From NCBI GenBank assembly GCA_003260075.1, contig QLIY01000375.1:9015-73014 (forward strand): a stretch of 64,000 nt of DNA, in the 5' to 3' direction. Position numbers and translations under genes: made by a program. The notes below the pieces were generated by a model. The model had not been told where the DNA came from. It saw only the letters and a program-made list of their open reading frames with translations, and made no database searches. This document shows positions 1 through 11,500 of the stretch, one piece after another. Position 1 is the stretch's first letter; each line of letters starts with the position of its first letter. Origin of the DNA: Phallusia mammillata. Taxonomy: Eukaryota; Chordata; Ascidiacea; Phlebobranchia; Ascidiidae.

Positions 1-100
1 TCATAAATGATTCGGTTGATTCGGCCGAATTTATTCGGTAAAACCGCCGAATATTCGGTTTCGGCCGAATCGAAATTTCGCCGATTCGGTACATCACTAG
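1..100. repeat. Partial palindromic repeat rich in ATTCGG/CCGAAT
   Basis: The first 95 bases repeat the words TTCGG and CCGAAT in both orientations, including TTCGGCCGAA palindromes. This looks like the end of an interspersed repeat cut by the window edge. A comparable block built on GGTTAACCGG words lies at 30309-30400. The family is not recognised, and only the low-complexity palindromic structure is certain. Confidence 0.5.
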
Positions 101-1206
101 TTTTAACGACTAAGGATTCTTGTTGACTCTATTTGACGTGATTAAAGTCAAAATTAGTACCGAATTCCAACACTAGTCCTACAGGGTTACTTGAAGGGGC
201 CACGAGGCCCAAAAGTTACTTTTAGGTGGCCATGATCCACGAAAGGTTGAGGACCACTGGTCTGTAAGTATGCTGCCTGTCAGAGGGTCAGATGCCGCTT
301 AACCCATTGATTCTAAATCGTAGATCTTGGTTTGTGGCAATAGTCTTTAAAACTTTGTACTTCCTTTTATGTATGAAAAGTTGTTTTGCTTAAGTTTGTA
401 CACTTATTATGTACATTTTTCTTTTGTTTACACACTTCTTGTCCATATTTCATTCGCCGAAGTCCAAATTTGCGCCATGGCACCGATCCAGTGACCAATC
501 CCGAAAGGTGTGTATGGAATTTCAAACGCAGTAACACAATCGGTGGTATTTCTATGACATTTGCTGTTGACATTTGTAGCATGTACATAAATTATGCATC
601 TGACAGGGCATAGACATTTCTGTCGGCTTTGTTCAAACAAAGTCTCTACCCAACCCGAAGAACAGACTTTTCTGGATCACTGACAGTAACCTATGTTTCC
701 CTACATGTTCTTAACCACTCCTTAAACAAGACTTTTTATTCACATAAAAATATTGTGCTTGAATTGTTAGTGAACAAAATAAATAGAACAAATTGAATAC
801 ACTGGACACGCTTGGTTGCATTTAGGGTAACAAACGGTCATTATATTTTAATAACACAGCAGAAGAGTTTGATTTGCTACGCTTGGTGGGAATGTGAATA
901 ATGTATAACTATGCCTAAAGGAAACAAATCATTAAATCTTACATCGTCAGTCGTCAGACCAAAGTAAAACGAATTTAAACCCGTCGGTATAGGCTTATGG
1001 AAGAACTGTAAAACATTGCTTTGTACAGACCAAGGTTTTAGATTTTGGTGTTTGTTTGGAGGAGAGTTTGCCATTAGTTGGTTGAATTCTTGCATATTAT
1101 TTTCACGGCGAGCTTCTTTCGTGCCATGTTAAGAATTCCAAATATCTGCGTGGTATCGGATAAATGTTTACGAACGGAGAACATGGGTTTTAAATTGACT
1201 CTTATA
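101..1206. other. Intergenic DNA, no gene seen
   Basis: AT-rich sequence with only short overlapping reading frames of 70-75 codons on both strands and no recognisable protein motif or RNA gene. Nothing is supported here. Confidence 0.6.
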
Positions 1207-1214
1207 GGCTAAAC

Positions 1215-1430
1215 CAGTGGTTCTCAAACTTTTTTTGTTGCGACGCCCCTGGACAAGTTTTTCTAGACTTGCGACGCACCAGCAAATAAAAGTTAATGAG
1301 GAAACTTATTATTAAAGTTGGGTTAATTGATACAACAACAAAAAGCCACGAAACAAAACTTTTTTGCGACGCCCTTCGAAAATTGAAACGACGCACCAGG
1401 GCGTCGCGACGCACAGTTTGAGAACCACTG
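1215..1430. mobile_element. Short non-autonomous hAT-type element, 216 bp
   Basis: It begins CAGTGGTTCTCAAACT and ends with the inverse, AGTTTGAGAACCACTG. It is flanked by a perfect 8-bp duplication GGCTAAAC (1207-1214 and 1431-1438). Eight-base target duplications and CAGNGG termini are the hAT superfamily signature. It holds no transposase and must have been mobilised in trans. Its 3' half is repeated at 2067-2110 by the haplotype duplication described separately. Confidence 0.88.
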
Positions 1431-2845
1431 GGCTAAACTAAACAACAGACATGCTATAGTGGTATGGCTATTTGTAAGATCATTAGCTTTGTAATTGATC
1501 AATATTTTTTTGAAGAAATAGTAACTTCTGCGTGTGGTTGTTGAATATGCAACTGTAACAGAATTTCGGTTTCAACTCAAACGTTTTTTAAACAAATTGA
1601 CCGAAACCAAGAATTGCTATTGAATGAAATCAATGCCCGATCAAGTTTCATAACCGACCAAAAACATCAAAAATTAGCCAATCTTTTTCTCTACAATACA
1701 CCACAACTCAGGGTTCGGGAGCACATATACTCGTAAGTCAAATATTTTTAAATGTATTTATGTAAGAGTCATGCTTCTTTTTTAAACTTTTACAAGTTAG
1801 TGTGACTCAAAACACTCGCAGTAAAAAAAACAAGGCGAATTGATGAAAGTTCACCACAAGTTATTAAACTTTTTGATTTAACATTCGAAGAATTATTTTT
1901 TACTGTGTTAAGAAATGCCAACGAGCGATATTTAGATTCCATTTAAATGCATCCAGTTTTTTTAATCGGACCCCTATAAACTGATTCTAAAACAAGTGCA
2001 AATCAATTGTAACGGCAGTGGTTTACATGGTCTTTTTTTGAAGGCCAAGGTTAAGCCCCCCCCCCCACGACGCACCAGGGCGTCGCGACGCACAGTTTGA
2101 GAACCACTGGGCTAAACTAAACAACAGACATGCTATAGTGGTATGGCTATTTGTAAGATCATTAGCTTTGTAATTGATCAATATTTCACCAGTTTGATCC
2201 GATTTTAATTTTTTCTGTTGTCAGGACAGTGCATGGCAACTTTTTGTTTGAAGAAATAGTAACTTCTGCGTGTGGTTGTTGAATATGCAACTGTAACAGA
2301 ATTTCGGTTTCAACTCAAACGTTTTTTAAACAAATTGACCGAAACCAAGAATTGCTATTGAATGAAATCAATGCCCGATCAAGTTTCATAACCGACCAAA
2401 AACATCAAAAATTAGCCAATCTTTTTCTCTACAATACACCACAACTCAGGGTTCGGGAGCACATATACTCGTAAGTCAAATATTTTTAAATGTATTTATG
2501 TAAGAGTCATGCTTCTTTTTTAAACTTTTACAAGTTAGTGTGACTCAAAACACTCGCAGTAAAAAAAACAAGGCGAATTGATGAAAGTTCACCACAAGTT
2601 ATTAAACTTTTTGATTTAACATTCGAAGAATTATTTTTTACTGTGTTAAGAAATGCCAACGAGCGATATTTAGATTCCATTTAAATGCTTCCAGTTTTTT
2701 TAATCGGACCCCTATAAACTGATTCTAAAACAAGTGCAAAACAATTGTAACGGCAGTGGTTTATTTTCCTAATCAGAAAAGAAACCTTGCATTAGCCGTG
2801 CTTTGTATTGTATTCTGTGACGAACGTTCGTCTTTTTTTGAAGGC
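1388..2845. repeat. Near-identical tandem copies joined by a C run (probable unmerged haplotypes)
   Basis: Sequence 1388-2055 recurs at 2067-2845, with 11 C (2056-2066) at the junction. The copies differ by a few substitutions and by a segment of about 60 bases near 2185-2250 present only in the second copy. The first copy loses homology just before the C run. High identity, allele-like differences and homopolymer filler point to two haplotypes placed end to end by the assembler, not a biological duplication. Confidence 0.75.
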
Positions 2846-3506
2846 GCAAATTTGTTGAGGAGCACACCATAACAGTTTTTTAGGTAATAAAAGTTTTTTG
2901 CCAAACAATGTTTTATATGCGATCAAACGTACAGGCAAACGAGGCCTGTTCCGAAAAATCTTTATTCAGTACTAAAAAAATACTTTTACTGTACAAGTTA
3001 ACAAGATAATGGAAATTTCAAAGGAAAGCATTTTGTCGTTTGTCACAGGTGCATTAAGACAAGGTTGACTGACATAAAAACGTCGAATACTGACATATGC
3101 TATGCTTTTAAATGTACTCATTACACAGAGTCGATTTATTGCGCTAATGAATCGCGAAAAAGACAGTGTAAAATATTCATGATGTACAAAAGTTTAAGCC
3201 CAAATGGCATATCATAGTTCCACCGTAGGCTGTCATGTAGGATTTAGGCATGGACTATGTAAACTGCGGCTATATAGAGGTTTCATTGGCAATTAACTGT
3301 GATACGAATTTAATGCATATATATATGCATTGGTTTTTATTGGTGCATGAATTATTAAACACTGAGAAATAGAAGCAACTGATGGTAGATTTTCATATGC
3401 CAGCTTTTAATGAATGTCTGTCCACGACGAATGGTCATAAGGGATTGTGGTTTATGGCATAAACTTTATGCGAATGTGGGACTGTGGTTGAAAAGATTGC
3501 ACATTG
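2846..3506. other. Intergenic DNA, no gene seen
   Basis: AT-rich unique sequence without a convincing reading frame, RNA or repeat boundary. Confidence 0.55.
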
Positions 3507-3514
3507 TTCTAGAA

Positions 3515-3849
3515 CAGTGGTTCCCAACCTTTCGTGGACCATGGCCCCCTCAAAGTAACTTTTTGGCCTTGTGGCCCCCTTCAAGTTACCATGTAGGACC
3601 TGTGGCCCCCTTAAAATGTAGATAGCAATCTCGCGTTGGAATGCGATATTAATTTTGGCCTTAAACAGGTCTAATAGAGTAAATGAGCGTGATAAACCTC
3701 ACTATAAACAAATAGTATGTGAAATAGTCGATTAAATTCGGGAATATAGTTAAAGTGAAAATGACTTTTAGTGGGTGTTTCTTGTGAATTTACGCCCGTG
3801 GCCCCCCGGAACACAGCTCGTGGCCATGGGCCATGGTTGGGAACCACTG
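3515..3849. mobile_element. Non-autonomous hAT-type element, 335 bp
   Basis: Termini are CAGTGGTTCCCAACC and GGTTGGGAACCACTG (perfect inverse over 15 bases). The flanks TTCTAGAA and TTCTAGAT match at 7 of 8 positions and serve as the target duplication. The inner ends are rich in TGGCCCCC and GGCCCC words, typical of this group. No coding capacity. Confidence 0.85.
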
Positions 3850-3857
3850 TTCTAGAT

Positions 3858-5446
3858 AATGCTTGTACAGAAAGTTTGGGAAAATTCTTGCAGTTCAACG
3901 TGAGGTGAATGGAGGTTTAGAGTTTAAAGTGAGTTTTATTTGTAAATAGATTAAACCATGTTATTGATTTTTTTAGTTTACGCATTGTAGGTAGTTCTCG
4001 TTCAACAGTAAGAGTTTGTTTTAATATCGAGGACTTTAACAGTATTTAAATAACTAAAAACCTAAAAGACTAATGTTAGCATAATTTTAAGTTTGTGGGA
4101 AAAGTTTTTCGCCGGGCAAATTTTATGCGTTTATAATAAGGCAAAATAAAATCAAAGGTCTTGATACTTTCCTGCACTTGTTTATGATTTTGATGAATTT
4201 TAAACTGTCTGCGCCCCCCCCCCTTATGCGTTTATAATAAGGCAAAATAAAATCAAAGGTCTTGATACTTTGCTGCACTTGTTTATGATTTTGATGAATT
4301 TTAAACTGTCTGCGCTGACTTACAAATGTTGACTTTAATGCTGTTCAAGCATTATCTCGCATTTTCCATGATAAAAATTTATGCGACAGTAGAAGAGTGC
4401 GTAAGATGACCCAGTGCCCTTTGTTAAATTTATTTGTCCATATACGCACATATATAGTAGGTTATTTAACAACCCCATGCTAATTAGACCTTGATAGACC
4501 AAGTCTCCCTAACAAGTCGCTATGAGGCTTAGTTAGCAAAATTAACGACAGAATGTATTAGGATAAGAACGCCCCTGTGGAAAATTTGATTACCCAACGT
4601 AAACATATAACAGACGCTAATTTGCGAAATGCGGCAAATCGATTGGTCCATGTCAGGCGAGTTCACTGATGTCGAATTACTCCAGCCCTATGAAAACTAA
4701 TTCTCCAACCGCAGAAAAATCCTAATATAAACGGGTCTACTCAAGCCACGTTCCTAGTCTGTCAACAGGTATCTCACTGGGCTGTTGTTGGTACATGGAG
4801 AATTTATAATTGCAACTTTGAACTGTAATGTTAGGAATATTAGTTCTTTTTGTATGGTGTACAATGAAAGTCAGCATTTATTTATTATGTAGAAAACAGA
4901 AAATGTGTACAACAAGGTAGGTGAGTTTTTTTGTTTTGAGTAAGTTGCTGAAATGATTGCAAAAAGGTTTTTAAAAACAATTAATGAAACAAATGTAATA
5001 GTGTAGATTTTAGAAGGTGTTAGTGTTTATTATTTTTAATTTCGATTAGTCCTCATGACAGTGCTATAATGTACTCGCTTGTTTAAAGCAAGCAAGCCAG
5101 CAATTAGTAATGTGGTCTTCCATCATCCAAGTCCACCCTAAGCTAATGTGTTCGAGTAATACATAAGTAGCAACAACCCTTCTGTCGACTTATAACAAAA
5201 ATAGAAACGACAAAAGGCTTGTCGTAATGTTTTGTTTTCGAGTATATTGTCTTGTCTGTATCTCTTATTTTACCTTTCAAAACAGTGAAGGCAATAATAA
5301 GCCCCTTGAAAGTTTGTAGTTTAAATTCTTTTTGTTAACGGGTAATTTTGCTTTCTGAAGCAATTAACTAACAAAAAATTCTGGAATTTCAATAATGCAG
5401 CATTGTTTGCATACTCTTGCGAGTTGCGACGCATAATATCCTGGCA
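3858..5446. other. Intergenic DNA with one C-run duplication
   Basis: No gene seen. 4123-4213 and 4224-4314 are near-identical copies separated by ten C (4214-4223), another instance of the window-wide assembly signature. The rest is AT-rich unique sequence. Confidence 0.6.
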
Positions 5447-5454
5447 CTCTACCA

Positions 5455-5805
5455 CAGGGGTCCGCAAATAGTAGGTCGCGACCCAAATTTGGGTCGCGAG
5501 ACCTTCTAGTCTGGGTCGGGAAATATTTTGAATTTCCCATGAACATAAGTATCGCATCTACGGCATTAATGAACTTCGGCTTTTCCAACCTTTTAATTAG
5601 CTTTTACATTGTTACGTATGACTATGTAACTGTTACATACAGTCTATGTAACAATGTAATAAATTAAGCGCATCTGTGCAAGCATGCGGTTCTCATTTAG
5701 TTGTTTAGTATTTTCCACAAACTTACATGCTAACTAAATGCTTGGGTCGCGAGAATTTAGAGCAATTTTTTTAGGATCGCGTCAAAAAGTATTTGCGGAC
5801 CCCTG
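5455..5805. mobile_element. Non-autonomous hAT-type element, 351 bp
   Basis: It starts CAGGGGTCCGCAAATA and ends TATTTGCGGACCCCTG, an exact 16-base inverse. A perfect 8-bp duplication CTCTACCA flanks it (5447-5454, 5806-5813). Subterminal GGGTCGCGA words occur on both sides. The intact duplication suggests a fairly recent insertion. Confidence 0.92.
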
Positions 5806-5813
5806 CTCTACCA

Positions 5814-7365
5814 GACAGTGTGTGGCCAAGTGTTTGATTTTTTGTGTGAAGTAAACAAATTTGAAGTGTTGAATCAAGATTTGGTGTCAAGATGTCTTCG
5901 GAGTTGCCTTTTCTTTAACCTTTGGTGGTTAATATTGATTATTTATTCATGTAAATTGCTTCGTTTATGAGCTCACATACACTTACACAGGGTCTTTATG
6001 GTCTGTTAAACTGCCAATACATACAAACATGAAGTTCACACAAACAAAGTTGCAATTTATGATCTTTGAAAACACATTTTCTCGTTTGCGATTTATTTTA
6101 AATGTAAATTGCAGGCAAAAACGTAACAGTCCCAATTTTAAATTGTAGTTATGCAAAACAACATACTGGTATAGCTTGTTAAGTCATATTTTATGCAAAT
6201 AGACGCTCTGTAATGTTTGTCCTGCATACGAAATGAAACTTTTCGCAGGTCCACTTAAAGTCATTTAAAATATAGTCTTACACTTCATGTCAAAAACACA
6301 AACTTTGTTTTAATACATGGGCTACAATGTTTGCCTTAAAATGATCTCCTAATTTGTGATAACAAGGGGTTTTCCAAACTTTGGTCTCCCAATAAGGGCT
6401 TACATGGTCTTTTAACATATTTTATTGATGTCAGATCGTGCAAACTGTACAGCCTCATTTGCCAAACATTCTTTAATTTACGAGGAACAAAACAAGGCAA
6501 TTGTCTGCACATCATTTTGGTAATATTAGTCTTGTTTGTGATGTAACAATAACTGCATTTGAATCAATCTGTGTGTGGTAATCCTACAAGCTTGTTTTGC
6601 GAAATTTCTTGCAACAAGTTAATGACTATTAAATAAAGTTAACGAGGATTTTCGTATTACTGAGACTTACATAAAGCCTATGAACCGTGTGGTCAGCTTT
6701 GGACCGCGGATAGTCAAATAAATGGAAAGTGTATAGTAGTCTACACACGTACCGAAGTACAAGTCTCTATCTGCAGAGACTTGACCAGTTGATCCACACC
6801 TCAAGGCGAAATCAGTTCATAAATCTTTTGTATTAAAACAGAGTTTCGCCGAGGCAATTTGTTTAGCGCCAGCAAATTACCCACATGACAGCATGCCAAT
6901 ATTCCAACACGCTTCGGGCCAGGCGTTTTAAACATCGCTTGATCAATCGATCAGAACTTCGCAGGCCTACAAGAAAAAAGGGAGCATCGTTGATAGGCGT
7001 TGAGGTCTCGCACCAGCAAATAGTGTTGTAACGTTTTGCAAGGCCACGAAATAATCAACAAAAAGAATAGAATTTTAGATAAGCCCAAATGACAACAAAT
7101 GCTGTCTACATAAATTTCTGATCCTTCGGAAAACCTATAGCTATGGGTTTCGTTTCAAGAGGTTTAGTTCTGTTGGTAAGATATAAACGAGGTAAGTTTT
7201 GCTTTTAAGAGAATCTTTCTCCAAAACAAAGTTTCTGCTGCAAGATATTAAGTCTGTAGAACTTTTTAAGAAACGCGTCATTAAAGGCAAGCATAAAACG
7301 AGTGACCTTTACAGACAAATGAAATGTTGCCATTCGACAATCTTTTTCATGTTAAATTTTTATGT
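5814..7365. other. Intergenic DNA, nothing recognised
   Basis: AT-rich, with only short frames interrupted by stops. No gene, RNA or delimited repeat can be supported. Confidence 0.55.
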
Positions 7366-7373
7366 CTATATAG

Positions 7374-7778
7374 CAGGGGTTCCCAACCTTTTTTGCTGCT
7401 CGTATCCCCCCCCCCGAAATGTTGCCATTCGACAATCTTTTTCATGTTAAATTTTTATGTCTACATAGCAAACGTACGATTTTGTAAAAAATACTCGACT
7501 TGTTATATTTGACCACATTTACGTTAATTGTAAAAATTGCCAAAAAAGGCAGGTCAAGACGTCAACCCCCCCCCCGTTGTGTTTCTGAATGTGCAGTAAA
7601 AAAATTCCAAAAATATCGCTTGTGACATCGAAAAATGTTGTGCCCCCCCCCCATTCCAAAACAAAACTGACTGTGATATCAGTTTGAAAAGCTGCTGTGT
7701 CGCGAAGGAGCTTCGTACCCCTTGATGTCCAATCTCGTACCCCTTGGGGGTACAAGTACCCCCAGTTGGGAACCCCTG
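7374..7778. mobile_element. hAT-type element present in one haplotype and internally scrambled by assembly
   Basis: Termini CAGGGGTTCCCAACC and GTTGGGAACCCCTG are flanked by a perfect duplication CTATATAG (7366-7373, 7779-7786). Inside lie three C runs (7406-7415, 7566-7575, 7643-7652). They bracket a second copy of the flanking DNA in which the site is unoccupied (CTACATAG followed directly by CAAACGTA at about 7461-7476). The true element is therefore shorter than the span given, and the assembly has interleaved the empty and filled alleles. Confidence 0.85.
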
Positions 7779-7786
7779 CTATATAG

Positions 7787-8253
7787 CAAACGTAGGATTT
7801 TGTAAAAAATACTCGACTTGTTATATTTGACCACAATTACGTTAATTGTAAAAATTGCCAAAAAAGGCAGGTCAAGACGTCAGAGTTTCATTCGAGTGCA
7901 TAACTTTACTACAGGTAAACCACCTAGTCTAGAAGTCATTGTTCTGTTTCAGGGTTGCACAACCTGCGGCCGCGAATACGTATTTATCCGGTCACTCACA
8001 CGTTTGTTAAAATGTATGCTTGTGGCCGTGCAATTTATTTTGCAGTGCAAGTAAGCATGTATATTGTTTTGCGCAATGTTGTGTTGCATTGGGTATAATT
8101 TCGTACATAGCAGGCAAGGACAGCAGTTTAGGTTGTGTTTCTGAATGTGCAGTAAAAAAATTCCAAAAATATCGCTTGTAACATCGAAAAATGTTGTGAG
8201 AGTCCTGGTAGTTTTGCATTATCCTAAATCCATCTTATTGTCTATTTCTTTAG
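7787..8253. other. 5' flank of the GPCR gene
   Basis: This follows the polymorphic hAT site and shares 8133-8198 with the scrambled block at 7576-7642. A TTTCTTTAG acceptor ends at 8253, 26 bases before the GPCR start codon. No TATA element stands out. The acceptor could serve a 5'-UTR intron or a spliced-leader trans-splice. Confidence 0.5.
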
Positions 8254-8279
8254 GGTAGGCTATAACCATAAAAACCATC

Positions 8280-8596
8280 ATGAATTTGTCTGTGATGACC
8301 AAATTAGGAATGGGTATGCTGGTCATGAACAGCACAACTCCATCAACTGATGACGTAACACCACCTCCTGACGTCATCCGAAACATCGTTGTTCCATCCT
8401 TCTACATCGTCATCTGTGCAATAGGGTTGCTTGGAAATGCTTTTGTTTTGGGCATCCTAATATTTCAGGACCAGGGCCGTGTTCAAGGCAACAAGAGATC
8501 GGTTACCAACATTCTGGTGATCAACTTGGCCATCGCCGATTTTATTTTCGTCGGAGCTTTGCCATTTTGGGCCACTGAGCAATTTTTGCGTGGAAG
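8280..8596 (+). CDS. GPCR coding exon 1: N-terminus, TM1, TM2
   Basis: Encodes residues 1-105 and two bases of codon 106. The start MNLSVMTK is the first Met after the acceptor at 8253. A later in-frame Met (M6) cannot be excluded, but the sequon at N2 favours the first. TM1 spans about 36-61 and TM2 about 75-97, with the conserved N53 and D87. The donor is AAG|GTGAGA. Confidence 0.88.
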
Positions 8597-11500
8597 GTGA
8601 GATTGATGATATTTTAGAAATGTTTTTACAAAGATATAACTGCAACGAAACTTTTTTGCCTAATTTTTAGGAAAACTAAGGCGTAACATCATACGTGATG
8701 TAAAGATAACGTTGCTCTTTTTCGTTTTGCGGTTTTCCGTTGTCTGTTTGCCAACTAAAAAAATACTGAACAAGTATTTATTGAAGCAATAGTGCGAGGG
8801 CGATTTGTTGAAAAGATTTAGGCACATTTTCGTGATCAAAAACGCAATGTTGTAGCTACATTAGATCATTAGATCACTGATGATGGCATAAGCATTAATC
8901 TAAACGTTGGTGAATATATAAAGTTGTACTTGAGGTATATTTGTCTGTTTTATCATTATGTTACAAAAAAAATCCCGTGTATACAGCGTTTCCAGTAATC
9001 TTTGTTATTTTGCTCCGAATTTGGCTTTTAAGTTGGAGTGGTCGCAAGCTGCATTGATTTGTCAAACTTATGGTCAACATGCAAGAAGTCAATTACAAAC
9101 ACAGAATTCCCTTTGGGACTCGCGACAAATCTGACAAGTCAAGTCACGCGTCATCTACTGGCGCCTGCCAATCAAACACCGTCGCCCCCACCCTAGCACT
9201 TATTACATAAATCATCAAATCATGACAGCCTTTAGCTTTTTGCGGCTATGTCTTAAATTTTAAATCAAACGTTGACCATGTTCTGTCATTCAAAGCCAGT
9301 ACGACAAAAAGTCACCAGAAATATCTTTGTACAAAGAGAATAGGTTTATTAAATATAAGATGTTGATTTGTATAATACAATATTCTCAAATAGTAGATCC
9401 TTACCAAATTTGGCAACCCCCCACTAACAACTATATAATATTAAATTCATTACATTCCTAAATACGTTTAACTGCAGTTTTTTGGTTTTAATTAATGATA
9501 ATTGTCTCAATGAAACTTGTTTGCATAAAACACATTTTATTGCAATATACCCTGAAATTGTTTTTTTTTTTACAAAAGTTGTAGCTAAAAATGCGCTAAT
9601 AACTACAATTCGTCATAAACCATGTAATATTTTAGCAAAGCTAGCTAAACAGTTTACAAACGCATCGATTTATTTTACTTTCACATTAGGTTGTCCTTCA
9701 GTGGTGTGTTTCTGGGAGACTTTGGTATAACGAACGCAAAATTAGCAAAGACTAAGGCATCAAACAGCTGCATATTGTAAGCAATTGCAACAGGTGCAGT
9801 CCAATTGGGACCAAAATAAAAATTCCCTTTGCATATAGATAAAACTATATTAGAGATATATTGTAAGTCAAGCAAAATTTAGCGAATTAGTTGAAATAAT
9901 TAGTCCACCCCCCCCCCCGCAACAGGTGCAGTCCAATTGGGACCAAAATAAAAATTCCCTTTGCATGTAGATAAAACTATGTCAGAGATATATTGTAAGT
10001 CAAGCAAAATTTAGCGAATTAGTTAAAATAATTAGTCCAGATTGTAAATTCGTAGCATTTTATATTTAGATTTACAAACAAAAGCATGAACATTTGATCT
10101 ATAATTAAACCTTTCAAAAGTACTGTTTGTTCATGCAATTTGGATTAGGGCCTACCTAATCCCTAATAAGGTTTAGCCAATAAATCTAATAATATAATCC
10201 ACTCCCTCAGCGGTTTAGGCCAGAGAAAAATTAGGGAGACGAACGCCCCCCCCCCCCCTTCGTAGCATTTTATATTTAGATTTACAAACAAAAGCATGAA
10301 CATTTGGTCTATCATTAAACCTTTCAAAAGTACTGTTCATGCAATTTAGATTAGGGCCTACCTAATCCCTAATAAGGTTTAGCCGATAAATCTAATAATA
10401 TAATCCACTCCCTTAGCGGTTTAACTTAGGCCAGAGAAAAATTAGGGAGACGAACGCCTGGTTTATTGGTTTTCTCTTCCACCTATGCACGCTCAAATGA
10501 AATTTAAAAACGAATTAAACCCGTACAATGACATCTGATTTTACCAGCGTTTTCAAACAGTTTGTGCACAACCTTTTCGCTATGATGGCCGCATCCAAGA
10601 TTATTATTTCACCAACGACCGCCCAATGTATTTTTGTTTTTGCTTATAAGTTACTAATGTAGGTTCATCTAATTTATAAACCATCCAATGGCATTAAAAG
10701 CCCACATTATTTTCTTGATTTCTAGTTACTTGAGTTTAATTCACAGATTATGTTGAACAATGTGGCGATCAGTCTTAACTGTGTATGTCGTCACCATCTA
10801 TATTGTGACGCTTGTGTTGCCTGTTTTTTGCACTGTTTGCTCACAAAAGACTTACAAAAAGTTCGGCATATATGGTTACTAGGCTGGTAACACTATTTCC
10901 AGTTTCACAAAATCTATTTAGAGCAGTTTTAAGACCCAAAAAGATTTATATTTACCTCACTGTAGCCAGTGCATATACTTTAATATACTTGTTCAAGGCC
11001 ATAGGTTGTGCACCCCTAGACCATATGTACATGACGGTAATCAGAGGCGAACTAGCGATTGTTCATTTCCAATGCAGTATTGGGACTTGTAAATAATACT
11101 TAATGATATCTGTTATTTTTGGCAAATTAAAAATCTTCGGCAAGTAGTTAAAAATCAGCAACCACATTCAACGATAATTAAAACGTGTCAAATACCTACA
11201 ATTCTGGTTTTATAGACTAAAATTTCATTTATCACGCCTATGTATAGACAGCATCTTATAATTCGTTGCAGCACATTGGTTGCAAAACAGCACATAAAAT
11301 ACGCCTTTAACAGCATTTGGAAGTAATCAATGAAAAACCTTTAATAAGTTATTGCTGCCAGGCATAATGTATAAACGTGCCTTGCTCTTCCAGCAGTTTT
11401 ATAATCGATGGTTCGTTTCGATGTCCCATACAAGGCGCCTTCATCAGGATAATAGCATTCAAGAAATTTGTCTTTGAAGAAATGCCATTATCCTAATGAA

